Assembly (NCBI RefSeq): GCF_028372415.1
Contig: NC_092879.1
Span: 93,086,741-93,150,740, forward strand
Source: Notamacropus eugenii
Lineage: Eukaryota > Chordata > Mammalia > Diprotodontia > Macropodidae
Direction: 5' to 3'
DNA: 64,000 bases
The notes under the pieces were generated by a model. That model had not been told where the DNA came from. It worked only from the letters and a program-made list of their open reading frames with translations, and searched no databases. Each line of letters begins with the position of its first letter. The first letter of the stretch is position 1. Below are positions 44,649 to 54,310 of the stretch, piece by piece. The position numbers and the translations under genes were made by a program.

Positions 44649-45250
44649 GATGTTGGCTGAGTGTTGTAGCTTTTGGTTCTTTCAGTCAGAAGATACAGAT
44701 CTTTTAAGTTGAGTTGATGTTTGTCTAGGCTAAAAGCAGGCTTTTTTTTTTTTTTTTTTTGTTGTTGTTGTTGTTGTTGTTGTTTCCCAGATCAACCCTG
44801 GGGTTAGCTTGATAGGTGTGTGGGAGGTGTGGTCTGGTCTCAGGATATCTCCTCAGCTGGCCTGAGGCAAAGGCAAGGTCCGGGGATGGTGATCCCAGCT
44901 TCCCTATTGTCTTCCCTTTCCCCTGGAGGGCTGGGGCACGCCTAGAGGCTAATGCGTGTTCCCGCCCCTCCTGGGCCTCGTCTCCCGGGCTGAGGCTTGC
45001 TTGGGTCTCAGTGCGAATTTTCTCTGCCCTGGGTCGTCTGTCCCTCCAGATAGCCTCCACCACGGTGGGAAGAATCCCCCTTTGCCACTTTTCCAGCCTC
45101 TGGTGTTATGAGACCACCCGCCCCCTTCTGCTGTTCCCACTGATCCAGGATTAATCTGGGGAAGAATTTTATGGTTCCCTCACGGTCATCGGGGGGGAGG
45201 GGAGAGCACTTACTGATCACTCCGGCATCCTAGCTCCTGGATGTTCAAGT
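44649..45250 (-). promoter_or_regulatory. 5' UTR and presumed internal promoter of the intact L1
   Basis: GC-rich near its start and A-rich near ORF1. It begins (after about 13 bases) GGAGCTAGGATGCCGGAGTG, which aligns with the GGAGCCAAGATGGCGGAGTA terminus of HAL1 copy 1 but lacks its exact AAGATGG core. A (CAA)n stretch followed by A18 lies at 44,742-44,783. A minus-strand open frame (44,725-45,063) in this region is composition-driven. L1 5' UTRs carry internal promoters; activity here is inferred. Confidence 0.75.
44741..44784. repeat. Poly-T and (GTT)n tract in the L1 5' UTR
   Basis: A T run of about 18-20 followed by about eight GTT units on the plus strand. Liable to slippage. Confidence 0.9.
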
Positions 45251-45264
45251 CTTATTTCCCATTT

Positions 45265-46190
45265 TTGACAAGGTTATTAAAACTAGAGACACCTTTCTAT
45301 AACACAGTATTTTGATCTGCCAAATCAGATTTAACTATTCCCTTTCCATCAGCAACAACTCTCATTGGTTTCAACTCCATGAGCCATCATGCCAGGATGA
45401 GATGATCGCCTGAAATCAACCCCCACAATTTCTTCTACTGGCGAGTCATTGCATTCTGTAGGACTAACTTGCAGCATGGGAGGGGTCATAAAAGGGAAGA
45501 GAGAGGAATGTGTGATGTGTCCCAATCAAGTCCATGGTAAATGATTAAAGAAAAATGACTCTTATAGTCTTTTAGTAAGAAGAGAACTACAGGAGAATGG
45601 ATGGAGTAGTAAAGGTGGGGAAAGAAAGAGGAAGATCTCAACCCAGTGATGTGAGGGCATCCCCCTAAAGAAAACTCTCATGGGAGGAAAGATATAGTTT
45701 GTAATGGGAGGTGGGGACCTTACAACGGGTCTAATCTGCTGTATGTTGGTGCATAGAGGAGACCATTTCCTCTGAGATGGAGTTGTGCCTCAAGACAGCA
45801 AGTCCTCAAGTGAAGGAAAATTGGAGCTCCTGAGGATTAACAGTCATCTAGAAGGGTATGAGGATATGGAACCAACAAGGAGATTTCGTGGCAAATGGGA
45901 AAGTCAACAAGTCATAGCAAGCATTTAGTAAACATTTACTATGTGCCAAGAACCGTGCTAAGAAAAGATGATTGGAGAAAAAAAAGATCATTGGGAGGAT
46001 ACTTGTATCATGAATTGCTATTTGTCAGAGACAACAGAAAAGAGGGGTGAAGGAGAAAGATACACAAGGCAATAACAGAAATTAGTTAGAAGAGGGAACA
46101 GACTCAGTATTTTAGAAGCTTTAATTTTATGAGGAACACAAAAAAGGTAAAGAAGGAATTAATGAATATACGGATCATGAAGCAAAGGAA
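45265..46190. other. Stretch without recognised features
   Basis: Sequence right of the intact L1. A fragment of the 'taaacatttactatgtgcc' class is at 45,928. Confidence 0.35.
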
Positions 46191-46194
46191 TCAG

Positions 46195-46315
46195 TCACCA
46201 GTCAACCATCGTTGATTGAGTGACTGCTGTGTGCTAGGCACTGTGCTAAACCCTGGAGATAGAAAGAATGGCAAGAGACCAGTCCCTGCCTTCAAGCAGA
46301 TCACACTCTAATGGA
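46195..46315 (+). repeat. Ancient interspersed repeat, 'gactgctgtgtgctaggcac' class
   Basis: 'gtgtgctaggcactgtgctaaa' is followed by 'ccagtccctgccttcaagcag'. Family not named. Confidence 0.5.
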
Positions 46316-46749
46316 CTCATTTCAGTTTTAAAAAAATAAAAGTTTAGAATAGACAGAAATATAAGAGAATAAGGTAAAGAAAGCCGTTTTAGAAAAAAAA
46401 AACCTACAAGTGAAAGAAATTGGAGGGGAGAAGAGGAGTGGGAATTTTAAATTAACCATTTAGCTGAGAAAGGGAAAAGGAAGGAGAAGAATTAAGTAAA
46501 GAAGTAAAAGGAAAAAAGAAATCTCTAAGTCAAATAAAACTCTAAAACTAGATTGATGCTTAACAAAATGGGGGGAGGGGTGTTGAGGATGAGGGGAAAA
46601 ATGCCTGTGGGAATAAGGTTGTCTTGTAGTAAATACAGCAAAACTAATAGTAATTGTAGACACAGTACTAATTTAGAGGAAGGGGGATGCACGCATGCGT
46701 CTACACACATCCAGGACACACAGCACACGTAACACACACCCCCTAATTC

Positions 46750-47105
46750 AGAAAAAAAGAAATGCTAAAGATACAAATGGAGGAAAATATAAACTTCACT
46801 CATAACTTTAAATGTAAATGAATTTTAAAAATCTAATGATATGAGAATGATGGATTGGTTAAGAAAATAAAACCCCACAATCTGTGGTTACAAGAAGTAT
46901 ATCTAAAAGGTAAAGACATATATAGAATGAAAATGAGAGGCTGAAACAACATTTGCTATGCAGCAGATTAATCTATAAAACCAGGAGTTGGAATCATACT
47001 ATCACACAAAGCAAAATTCACAATATAAACAAAGATAAGAAAGGAAATTACATTTTGGTAAAAGAAACTGTAGACAACAAACCAACATCAATATTAAACT
47101 TACAT
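46750..47105 (+). mobile_element. Old L1 endonuclease-region fragment
   Basis: The plus frame at 46,953-47,174 reads NINKDKKGNYILVKETVDNK then SILNLHFP, matching intact ORF2 residues about 105-133 ([27 protein letters not shown]). Upstream 'ctgtggttacaagaagtatat' corresponds to the CLQETH region. Confidence 0.75.
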
Positions 47106-47165
47106 TTTCCGTATTTCTCAATCCTCATTCTCCGTGATCTTTCTGCAGCGTTTGACGCTGTTGGA
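47106..47165 (+). repeat. LINE-2 ORF2 fragment
   Basis: The same frame continues LRDLSAAFDAVGDH, the L2 reverse-transcriptase DLSAAFDTVDH block, directly fused to the L1 piece. Confidence 0.65.
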
Positions 47166-47375
47166 GATCATTAGGGAAATAGCATGGTGAAATAGAAAGA
47201 TCACTAGGTTTGGAGTCTGACAATTCTAATGTGAATCCTGGCTCTGTCACTTGCTATCTTTGTGACCTTGGGTGAGTCACTTTACCTCTCTGGGATTCAG
47301 TTTCATTCTCTGTAAAATGAGGCTGTTGGACTAAATGGCCTCGTAGGTCCTTCCATTTCTTAATCTATGATCAAA
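47166..47375 (+). repeat. MIR element, fairly complete
   Basis: 'agcatggtgaaatagaaagatc', 'gtgaatcctggctctgtcac', 'gaccttgggtgagtcactt' and 'aatggcctcgtaggtccttcc' follow MIR order. It sits at the break between two L2 pieces. Confidence 0.75.
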
Positions 47376-47384
47376 CTACTTTGT

Positions 47385-47585
47385 TCCACTCCTTTCCTTT
47401 CCACTTCCTCACTGCCCAATGTATCCTTGGCTCTTGCAGTATGGCTTCTGCCCCCACTGCTAGACTGAAATTGACCTCTTTGAGGTTACAGGTGACATTG
47501 TAATGGTTAAATCCGATACCTTTTTTCAGTCTTCCTCTTTCTTGACTTCTTGAAAGCTTTTGACATATTTCTCTACTTCCCACGG
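47385..47585 (+). repeat. LINE-2 ORF2 fragment
   Basis: 'gcttctgcccccactgctagac', 'ggttacaggtgacattgtaatgg' and 'cttcctctttcttgacttc...gcttttgacat' follow the L2 reverse-transcriptase region. It repeats, in part, the block at 47,106. Confidence 0.55.
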
Positions 47586-47869
47586 AATGACCTCAAACAA
47601 GTCGCCTAACCTCTTGGTGTTTGCATTTGTTTATCAGATGGGGATAGTTTCTTCTCTTCTTTAGCAGGTTGTAAGGCTCAAATGAGGTGACAGTCACTCC
47701 TTGTGAAGTTCTAGGAAACCTGACTGCTTACTATCTGCAAGGCACAAATAATCCAAATAATTTTGTTACTGCAGCTATGTGAACAGTGGATAGTATATTG
47801 GATTATTCAGTACAAGCAGCTCAATAAAATGCTGTTGTTCTGGACTATCTGCCATATTAGGGGAAATAG

Positions 47870-47970
<101 letters not shown>

Positions 47971-48419
47971 ATATACACACATATATACATGTATGTGTAT
48001 ATATATAGATACATACACATGCATATGTGTTAATTTTAGACTATTCTTAAACCTGTATTTTTTTATTTTAAAAAATTTTATGGTGATTTTGTTTTTCATA
48101 CATAGTCATTTCCCAATATCCTCGCCATGGTCTCAGCCATTTAACCCTTCCTGGTGAAGAAGAAAAATAGTCAGGCATAAGCAACTGAAAGACAACCATG
48201 ACTGAGCTCTCTGCACTTCTAGTGCACCTATCTCTACTCAGCTGTATTATATCATCTGATATTCAGGACTTACTGAGAGTGATAACTGCAATGAATTGGA
48301 TTTTATTTGCCCTTTAATGTTTTTATTTACGTTATCATGGTCATTTTATTCATTGTCAAGAGTGAATGTAAGTTTTCCTGTTATTTTCTGAATTCCTCAC
48401 ATTGGTTATTTCTTACCAT

Positions 48420-49078
48420 GTAATAATATACCACTACTTGACCTATACACCAAAGAGATCAAAAAAACAGGAAAAGATTGTATAGGTACAAAAATATTTA
48501 TAACAATTTCTTTTTAAGTATTGGCAAAGACCTGGAAACTAAGGGAATGCTCATCAATTGGGTAATGACAGAAAGTATTATGAACATAATGGAATACTAT
48601 TATACTCTAAGAAACCTGGGAAGAAATGTGTGAACTGATGCAAAGTGAAGTGAACATACCGAGGAGAACAGTTTATACTTTGTATTACATGTATAGTGTA
48701 TGTATGTATTTATAAACTAATTATATATACATATGCTAAATATATACATATTAAATATGTATTTATACTAACAGTTTGTAACTACAACATTGTAAAAATG
48801 CAGTTTTGAAAAACTTAAGAACTCTGATCAGTGCAGTTACCAACCATAATTAAAGACAACCAATGATGAAAGATGCTGCCTACCCTCTGAAAGAGAGGGG
48901 CTGAACTAAATATGCAGAATGAGATGCGGATTTTTTTTAACATGGCCAATGTGGGAATTTGTTTTATTGATTATGTACATTTGTTACAATTTGTTTTTTC
49001 CTTCTTTTTAAAAGGGAGGAAAATGGGAGAAAAATGTGCTTAATAATTGAAAAATAAAATTTAGTTAAAATAAATGTT
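48420..49078 (+). mobile_element. L1 3' end (old subfamily)
   Basis: 'acaccaaagagatcaaaaaaacagg', 'caaaaatatttataacaattt', 'ctggaaactaagggaatgctc', 'aatggaatactattatac' and 'gatgcaaagtgaagtgaacat' match the L1 ORF2 C-terminus in sense. A 3' UTR and 'gaaaaataaaatttag' tail follow. It is 5'-truncated. Confidence 0.8.
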
Positions 49079-49079
49079 T

Positions 49080-49800
49080 TTATAGGTACTCCCCCCCACA
49101 TCACTGTTACTTTTTAATAACTTTCTTCTCCTACCCTTACTCTTATAATCCTCCCTTTTAAGAAAAATGGAGCAACCTACAAATTGCCTGTGTTTAACTA
49201 CATATGTTTTATTCTGTACCTACATCCTCCATCTTTCCACTGAGAAGACGGTATGTTTCATTTTCTGTACTTAGGAGTTGATATTGGCCTTTGCATTGAT
49301 CAGAATTTTGATTTCTTTCAGCGTTGTTTTTCTTTGTATTATTATGGTAATTGTGTAGAATATTCTGGTGCCACTTTCCCCCACTCTGCTTCAGTCAGTA
49401 CAGTCTTGCCTAGCCTCTTTAGATTCTTCGTATTAGTTTGTTTTTTACAGAACAGAAATGGTGGTGTTCACATACCACTATTTGTTCCATAGTTGCTTGA
49501 TCAGTAGGCATCCACCTTGTTGCCAGGTTTTCCTACCATAAAAAATGCTACAAATATTTTGGCTTGTATGAGACCTTTTGTTTCCTTTTTTACTTGCTTG
49601 AGGTCCATTCCCAGTATTTATATAGTTGGATATGGACAGTTCAGTACTGCTTCTTGAATAATTCCAAGTTATTTTTCTTAATGGTTCAACCGATTTACAT
49701 GTAACTCTGCTGACAGAATGACTGTCTTCCCACAGTTTCTCCAACGCTATTTCTGTCTTTTACGATCTTTGACACTTTTGTTTATGAGCTCTTTCCATTT
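49080..49800 (-). mobile_element. Diverged L1 3' fragment, opposite orientation
   Basis: The plus strand carries worn antisense L1 blocks: 'ttgcttgatcagtaggcatcc' and 'aaaatgctacaaatattttgg' (49,540), matching 'gatggacatcccc' and 'gctataaatatttttg' of the intact L1. Confidence 0.6.
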
Positions 49801-49804
49801 GTGT

Positions 49805-50380
49805 TAGTAATGATTTGTGTTGCTTTTCATGTGAATTTCATCAGGTGTCATAGACTGTCTAGTACACTACACATATGAGGCTGTAACTAGCCAGTAAGCA
49901 AGTGCTAAGTCACATGTATTTTTCTGTGAGGGAATGGACCTATTTCACCCTTTGTTTATCACAAACATAAAACAATACGTAGTCAGTAGTTTGTATTTCC
50001 TATGTTCAGCCATTACCTAGCTATAAACAAAAAGCTATGACCTTGTTGGTGAGCCTCTTCAGTTTATTTATTAACTACTGAGTTAACTGTAGCAATAATC
50101 AAGAAAGGCAAACATGGCTGCTGTTATTGTTACTACTCTTAGTTTCTGTTTCAGTTTTTAGAGGGATACACAAATTGTTGCCTCACTCAGCTAAGATCCA
50201 TAGTTGGCCCCAGTCCTGTCTCATAAACTCCCAGTTTGTAGGAAAAAAGATGCATGAAAAATATTCTTTGTTTTCTCCATGGTCCATCTGTGAAGTGCTA
50301 CAATCAGTAGCAGCTGTGGTGAGTTGTTTTCATTCTGCGGTTGGTTCAAAGCCTTTAATAAATCTTAGTGACTTCCAGGA
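49805..50380. other. Stretch without recognised features
   Basis: No named repeat or exon was recognised. Confidence 0.3.
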
Positions 50381-50384
50381 GAAA

Positions 50385-50590
50385 TGGGGTGATAATAATA
50401 GTTGCCATTTATTTAGTTTTAAGATTTGCAAAATACATCCCATCCATTCTTTCATTTATCCTCAGAACAGCCCTGGGAGATCAGTGCTTTTATCGTTGTC
50501 ATTTTGTGAATGGTGAAAGTGGAGCTTTGAGAGGTGCATGGACTGCCCTAGGGCCCGTAACTGTCCAGCGTGAGGGTTTAGAATACCTTC
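50385..50590 (+). repeat. MIR-like fragment (count-type 'gccatttatttag' head)
   Basis: 'gataataatagttgccatttatttag', 'tcctcagaacagccctgggag' and 'tgactgccctagggc'-like order fits MIR-type repeats. Confidence 0.5.
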
Positions 50591-50717
50591 TCTATTCCAC
50601 ATTGAATTCTCTGTCCAGCATATATGCAAGTCAGCTTGGCAAAGGGACTTGGGGCCAGATCAGTAACATTGGAACCCTGAATGTCATGCTAAGGATGCTG
50701 AACTTTACCACCTAGGC

Positions 50718-50975
50718 CCAGGGATTCTTAACCTCCAACGTATTAAGCCAAATGTCATGAACTCCTTTGGTAGAATGGTGAAGCCTGTGGACCCATTCTC
50801 AGAATAATGATTTTAATTTCATAAAATAAAATACATAGGATTACAAAGGAAACCTATTATATTGAAACACAAATCAAATTAATATCAGTATATTAAAAAT
50901 TCCAGGTTCATGGACCTTTTCAATTCTATTCGTAGATCCCTTAGGGATCCCCAGATTAAGAGCCCCTACTCTAAG
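50718..50975. mobile_element. hAT-type MITE relic
   Basis: Ends 'cagggattcttaacctcc' and (complement) 'taggggctcttaatctgggg' are inverted relatives. The inside has 'gtggacccattctcagaataatg' and 'ttcatggaccttttcaattc', known from old mammalian hAT MITEs. No clear target duplication was found. Confidence 0.55.
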
Positions 50976-51049
50976 CAAAGGGAGGTCATTGGAGAGCTTT
51001 GGAGACTGTCTAACTGAAGTAGAAGAGTACTAGAAAGAGATGCAAAATG

Positions 51050-51372
51050 GAACAAATTTGCATTTCTCTAACTACGTATTCTTATCAGTAGGGACAGTGG
51101 TGCTATTATATCTGGGCTCTCCTCAGCATGATAGGCTGTTATATAATTCTTACAGAGGTAACTCAATTTAAAAGACATTTATGTGTGATGTTCTTATACT
51201 TCTGTTGTTTGGGGTGTTTTCAAATTGAATGCTCTGTTTTTTCTGATTTCTTTTGTAGGACTATTTGAAATACCTCTTCTCCTGTAGGTTCATCTTTTTT
51301 CATTGATTATTGGACTTAGCTTTATCAGGTTATATTTTGGGTATATCCCTTTTCCCTTTAGTTCTTGGACTA
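51050..51372 (-). mobile_element. Probable old L1 remnant left of the LTR element
   Basis: 'aatttgcatttctctaactacg' (51,056) matches an antisense L1 ORF2 block (39,577). The remainder is too worn to place. Confidence 0.4.
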
Positions 51373-51376
51373 TCTG

Positions 51377-51805
51377 TGAGAGAGTTGTGAGAATCCATTT
51401 TGTAAAACAGATTCCTTTTTGAAACCTAAGTTTCATTTTCTTATAAATTCTATCTACTTGCTAATTGTGGGAATTGAATGACACCCTGTTTCACATTTGG
51501 GAAAATCCACCTGCTTGTCCTTCCTCTCCCAACTCTTGAAACTTGCTCATCCCCCTTCTAACTCAGAAAATCCCTAATCTTTCCTCCAATTAGAAACCAG
51601 ATTGCCTAATTGTATCCTGGTTTATTTCCTGTGAATTATTTTTTTTAATGCATAAAAATCTGTCTCTTCCTATATTCGGGGTCCAGTACCAAGCTGAGGA
51701 GGCCTGGTCGCGATTCATTATGCACTTGGAATTCATTGCTTACTCAAATATGTATGCTTGGAAGATTTAACTTTCCTTAAGTTATTTCATATTTCACCTG
51801 TCACA
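51377..51805 (+). repeat. 5' LTR of the fossil
   Basis: About 429 bp. Direct repeat of 52,829-53,267. Confidence 0.7.
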
Positions 51806-52828
51806 GTTTTTGGTAAAGCCAGTCAGGTCAAGACTAGACTCAGACCTCGGGATGGGCTTTCAGAAATTTTGTGGAAGACTGCCCTGGAGGTCAGACTCCC
51901 CCACCTTGATCTCATAGTCTTCTGAGCTAAGTTAAGTCCCCACATTTTGGGGTAGGTGTTTCCTGGGAAGTCCCTTGGAGGCAATAGGTGAGACTCCACT
52001 TAAGTTGGAGAAGAGTACACTACATACAGATAACCACATTGGTGAGTGGCATGACTGGCAGTCACATGTAGCCATAATTATCAAGTGGCTGATAAGCTGG
52101 TCATGGGATCTATTGAATTATGTGAAAATTGGTTTAAAACTCCAAGAGATTCAGTTAATTACCTATTTTGGCTTCAATTTGGCACTTTTGATTACTGAAG
52201 AAATTAAGATTGGTCTACAATAGACGAAAATCCAAATGGATCCCCAAATTGGCCTGTACCAAATCAAATTAAGTGTTTTAGTAGAATTATCCAACAGTTT
52301 TGACAAATGACTTGAAACCAGAGAAGCAGAGCCCCCTTCAGAGCTGCCCTGAGAATGAAGCCTATTTCAGATTGTCCAAGGGAAGATATTTCCAAGGACT
52401 AGAGGACTACATGGGACATCTGGGAAGCAAGATAAAATGATTAAATGGACATTGGGAATGGGTTACTGGATACAAGGAGACTGGGCATTATTTAGATGAT
52501 TATCATTGTATTGCTTCAGCCCTTTCTTTCATGGTGTTTATGTTTGCTGAGTTTTCTTGGTTTACGTTGGCAACATGTAAATCTCCCCTCTCAGAATTAG
52601 TCTGTTGTGAGCCCTATAAGTAGTTTGATCTGTAGCCTGATGTAGTTTATCTATAGAGCCTATTTAACAAGATTTGTCTCCTTAGGGAACTCATCATCAT
52701 TGTTCTTCGGTTTTGTATTAGCTGTTGTTCTATGTGAGAAGATGCTTTCTAGTGGTCTTAAAAACCTTATAAATTTGGCTAATAGGTAAGTGCTCCATGG
52801 GGGGAGGGGATGGATCAAAGAGGGGAAT

Positions 52829-53267
52829 TGAGAGAATTGTGTGAATCAAACTGACTTCGTCTTGTAAAACTGACTCCATTTTGATACTTGAGTTTCTTTT
52901 TCCAGTAAATTCTACCTACTTGCTAATCTTGGAAATTGAGTGACATCCCGTTTCATATCCAGTAAAGTCTACCTCCTCATTCTCCTTCCTCCCAACTCCT
53001 GAGACTCGCTTATCCCTGTCCCAGCTCAGAAAGTCCTTAATCTTTCCTCCAGTTAGAAACCAGATTACCTAATTTTGTATCCTGGTTTATGGCCCGTTAA
53101 TTGTTACCTTTTAAAAATATGTCTTCTTCTGTATTTGGGTCCAGTGCCAAGCTGACAAGGCCTAGTTATGATTTGTTATCCACTTGACATGTATTACTTA
53201 CTAAATTTATGTGCTTGAAAGCTCTCACCTTTGTTTCCTCAAGTTATTTCAGATTTCACCCATCACA
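52829..53267 (+). repeat. 3' LTR of the fossil
   Basis: About 439 bp. It ends six bases before the insertion point of the outer HAL1. Confidence 0.7.
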
Positions 53268-54310
53268 TCTGTCTTTTTTAATTTAATTTAATTTTTTTAT
53301 TTAACTTTTAACATTCATTTTCACAAAATTTTGGGTTACAAATTTTCTCCCCTTTTATCCCCTCACCCCCCAAGCTTTCTAATTGCCCCTGTGACCAATC
53401 TGCTCTCTCTTCTATCATCCCTCTCTGCCCTTGTCTCTTTCTTCTCTTTTGTCCTGTAGGGCCAGATAGCTTTCTTTACCTGTATTTCTTATTTCCTAGT
53501 GGTCCTAACACTTTGAGTTCCAACTTCTTTACCTCCCTCCCTCTCCACCCCTTCCCTTTGGAAGGCAAGCAATTCAATATAGGCCAAATCTGTGTAGTTT
53601 TGCAAATGACTTCCATAATAGTTGTGTTGTATAGGACTAACTATATTTCCCTCCATCCTATCCTGTCCCCCATTACTTCTATTCTCTTTTGATCCTATCC
53701 CTCCCCATGAGTGTCGACCTCAAATTGCACTCTCCTCCCCATGCCCTCCCTTCCATCATTCCCCCCACCCTGCTTGTCCCCTTGTCCCCCACTTTCCTGT
53801 ATTGTGAGATAGGTTTTCCTACCAAAATGAGTGTGCATTTTATTCTTTCCTTTAGTGGAATGTGATGAGAGTAGACTTCATGTTTTTCTGTCACCTCCCC
53901 TCTTTATCCCTCCACTAATGAGTCTTCTGCTTGCCTCTTTTATGAGAGATAATTTGCCCCATTCCATTTCTCCCTTTCTCCCCCCAATATCTTTCTCTCT
54001 CACTGCTTGATTTCATTTTTTTTTTTAAGATATGATCCCATCCTCTTCAATTCACTCTGTGCACTCTGTCTCTATGTATGTGTGCGTGTGTGCATGTGTG
54101 TGTGTGTACTCCCACCCAGTATCCAGATACTGAAATGTTTCAAGAGTTACAAATATTGTCTTTCCATGTAGGAATGTAAACAGTTCAACTTTAGTAAGTC
54201 CCTTATGACTTCTCCTTGCTGTTCACCTTTTCATGGTTCTCTTCATTCTTGTGTTTGGAAGTCAAATTTTCTTTCCAGCTCTGGTCTTTTCATCAAGAAT
54301 GCTTGAAAGT

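Larger units (their letters stand above)
38676..45250 (-). mobile_element. Full-length L1 with both ORFs open
   Basis: A 6,575-bp L1 lies between perfect 14-bp target duplications 'cttatttcccattt' (38,662-38,675 and 45,251-45,264). Order on the minus strand: 5' UTR about 602 bp, ORF1 (393 aa), inter-ORF spacer about 526 bp, ORF2 (1,296 aa), 3' UTR about 370 bp, short impure A-rich tail with AATAAA-like hexamers. Its ends agree with L1 endonuclease/target-primed insertion: the minus-strand target begins in A-rich sequence following 'gtcaa'. Intact frames, perfect duplication and lack of later insertions point to recent integration. About 13 extra bases ('acttgaacatcca') precede the part that aligns with the termini of related elements. 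Whether it can still move is not shown by sequence alone. Confidence 0.95.
51377..53267 (+). mobile_element. Small two-LTR retrovirus-like fossil
   Basis: Two direct repeats of about 430 bp (51,377-51,805 and 52,829-53,267) begin TGAGAGA and end TCACA. They share many blocks, such as 'ttagaaaccagatt.cctaatt' and 'gtatcctggttta'. They enclose about 1 kb in which no gag, pol or env sequence is recognisable. A purine-rich tract (52,800-52,827) directly precedes the right LTR. The 4-bp flanks 'tctg' (51,373-51,376 and 53,268-53,271) suggest a class I-type duplication. The LTRs differ visibly at many positions, so the insertion is old. The element is broken and lacks most of its inside. Family uncertain. 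Confidence 0.7.

Noticed and set aside
51975-52223. 82-codon plus-strand frame inside the LTR fossil
   Set aside because: It resembles no retroviral protein I know. Its length is within chance for this composition.
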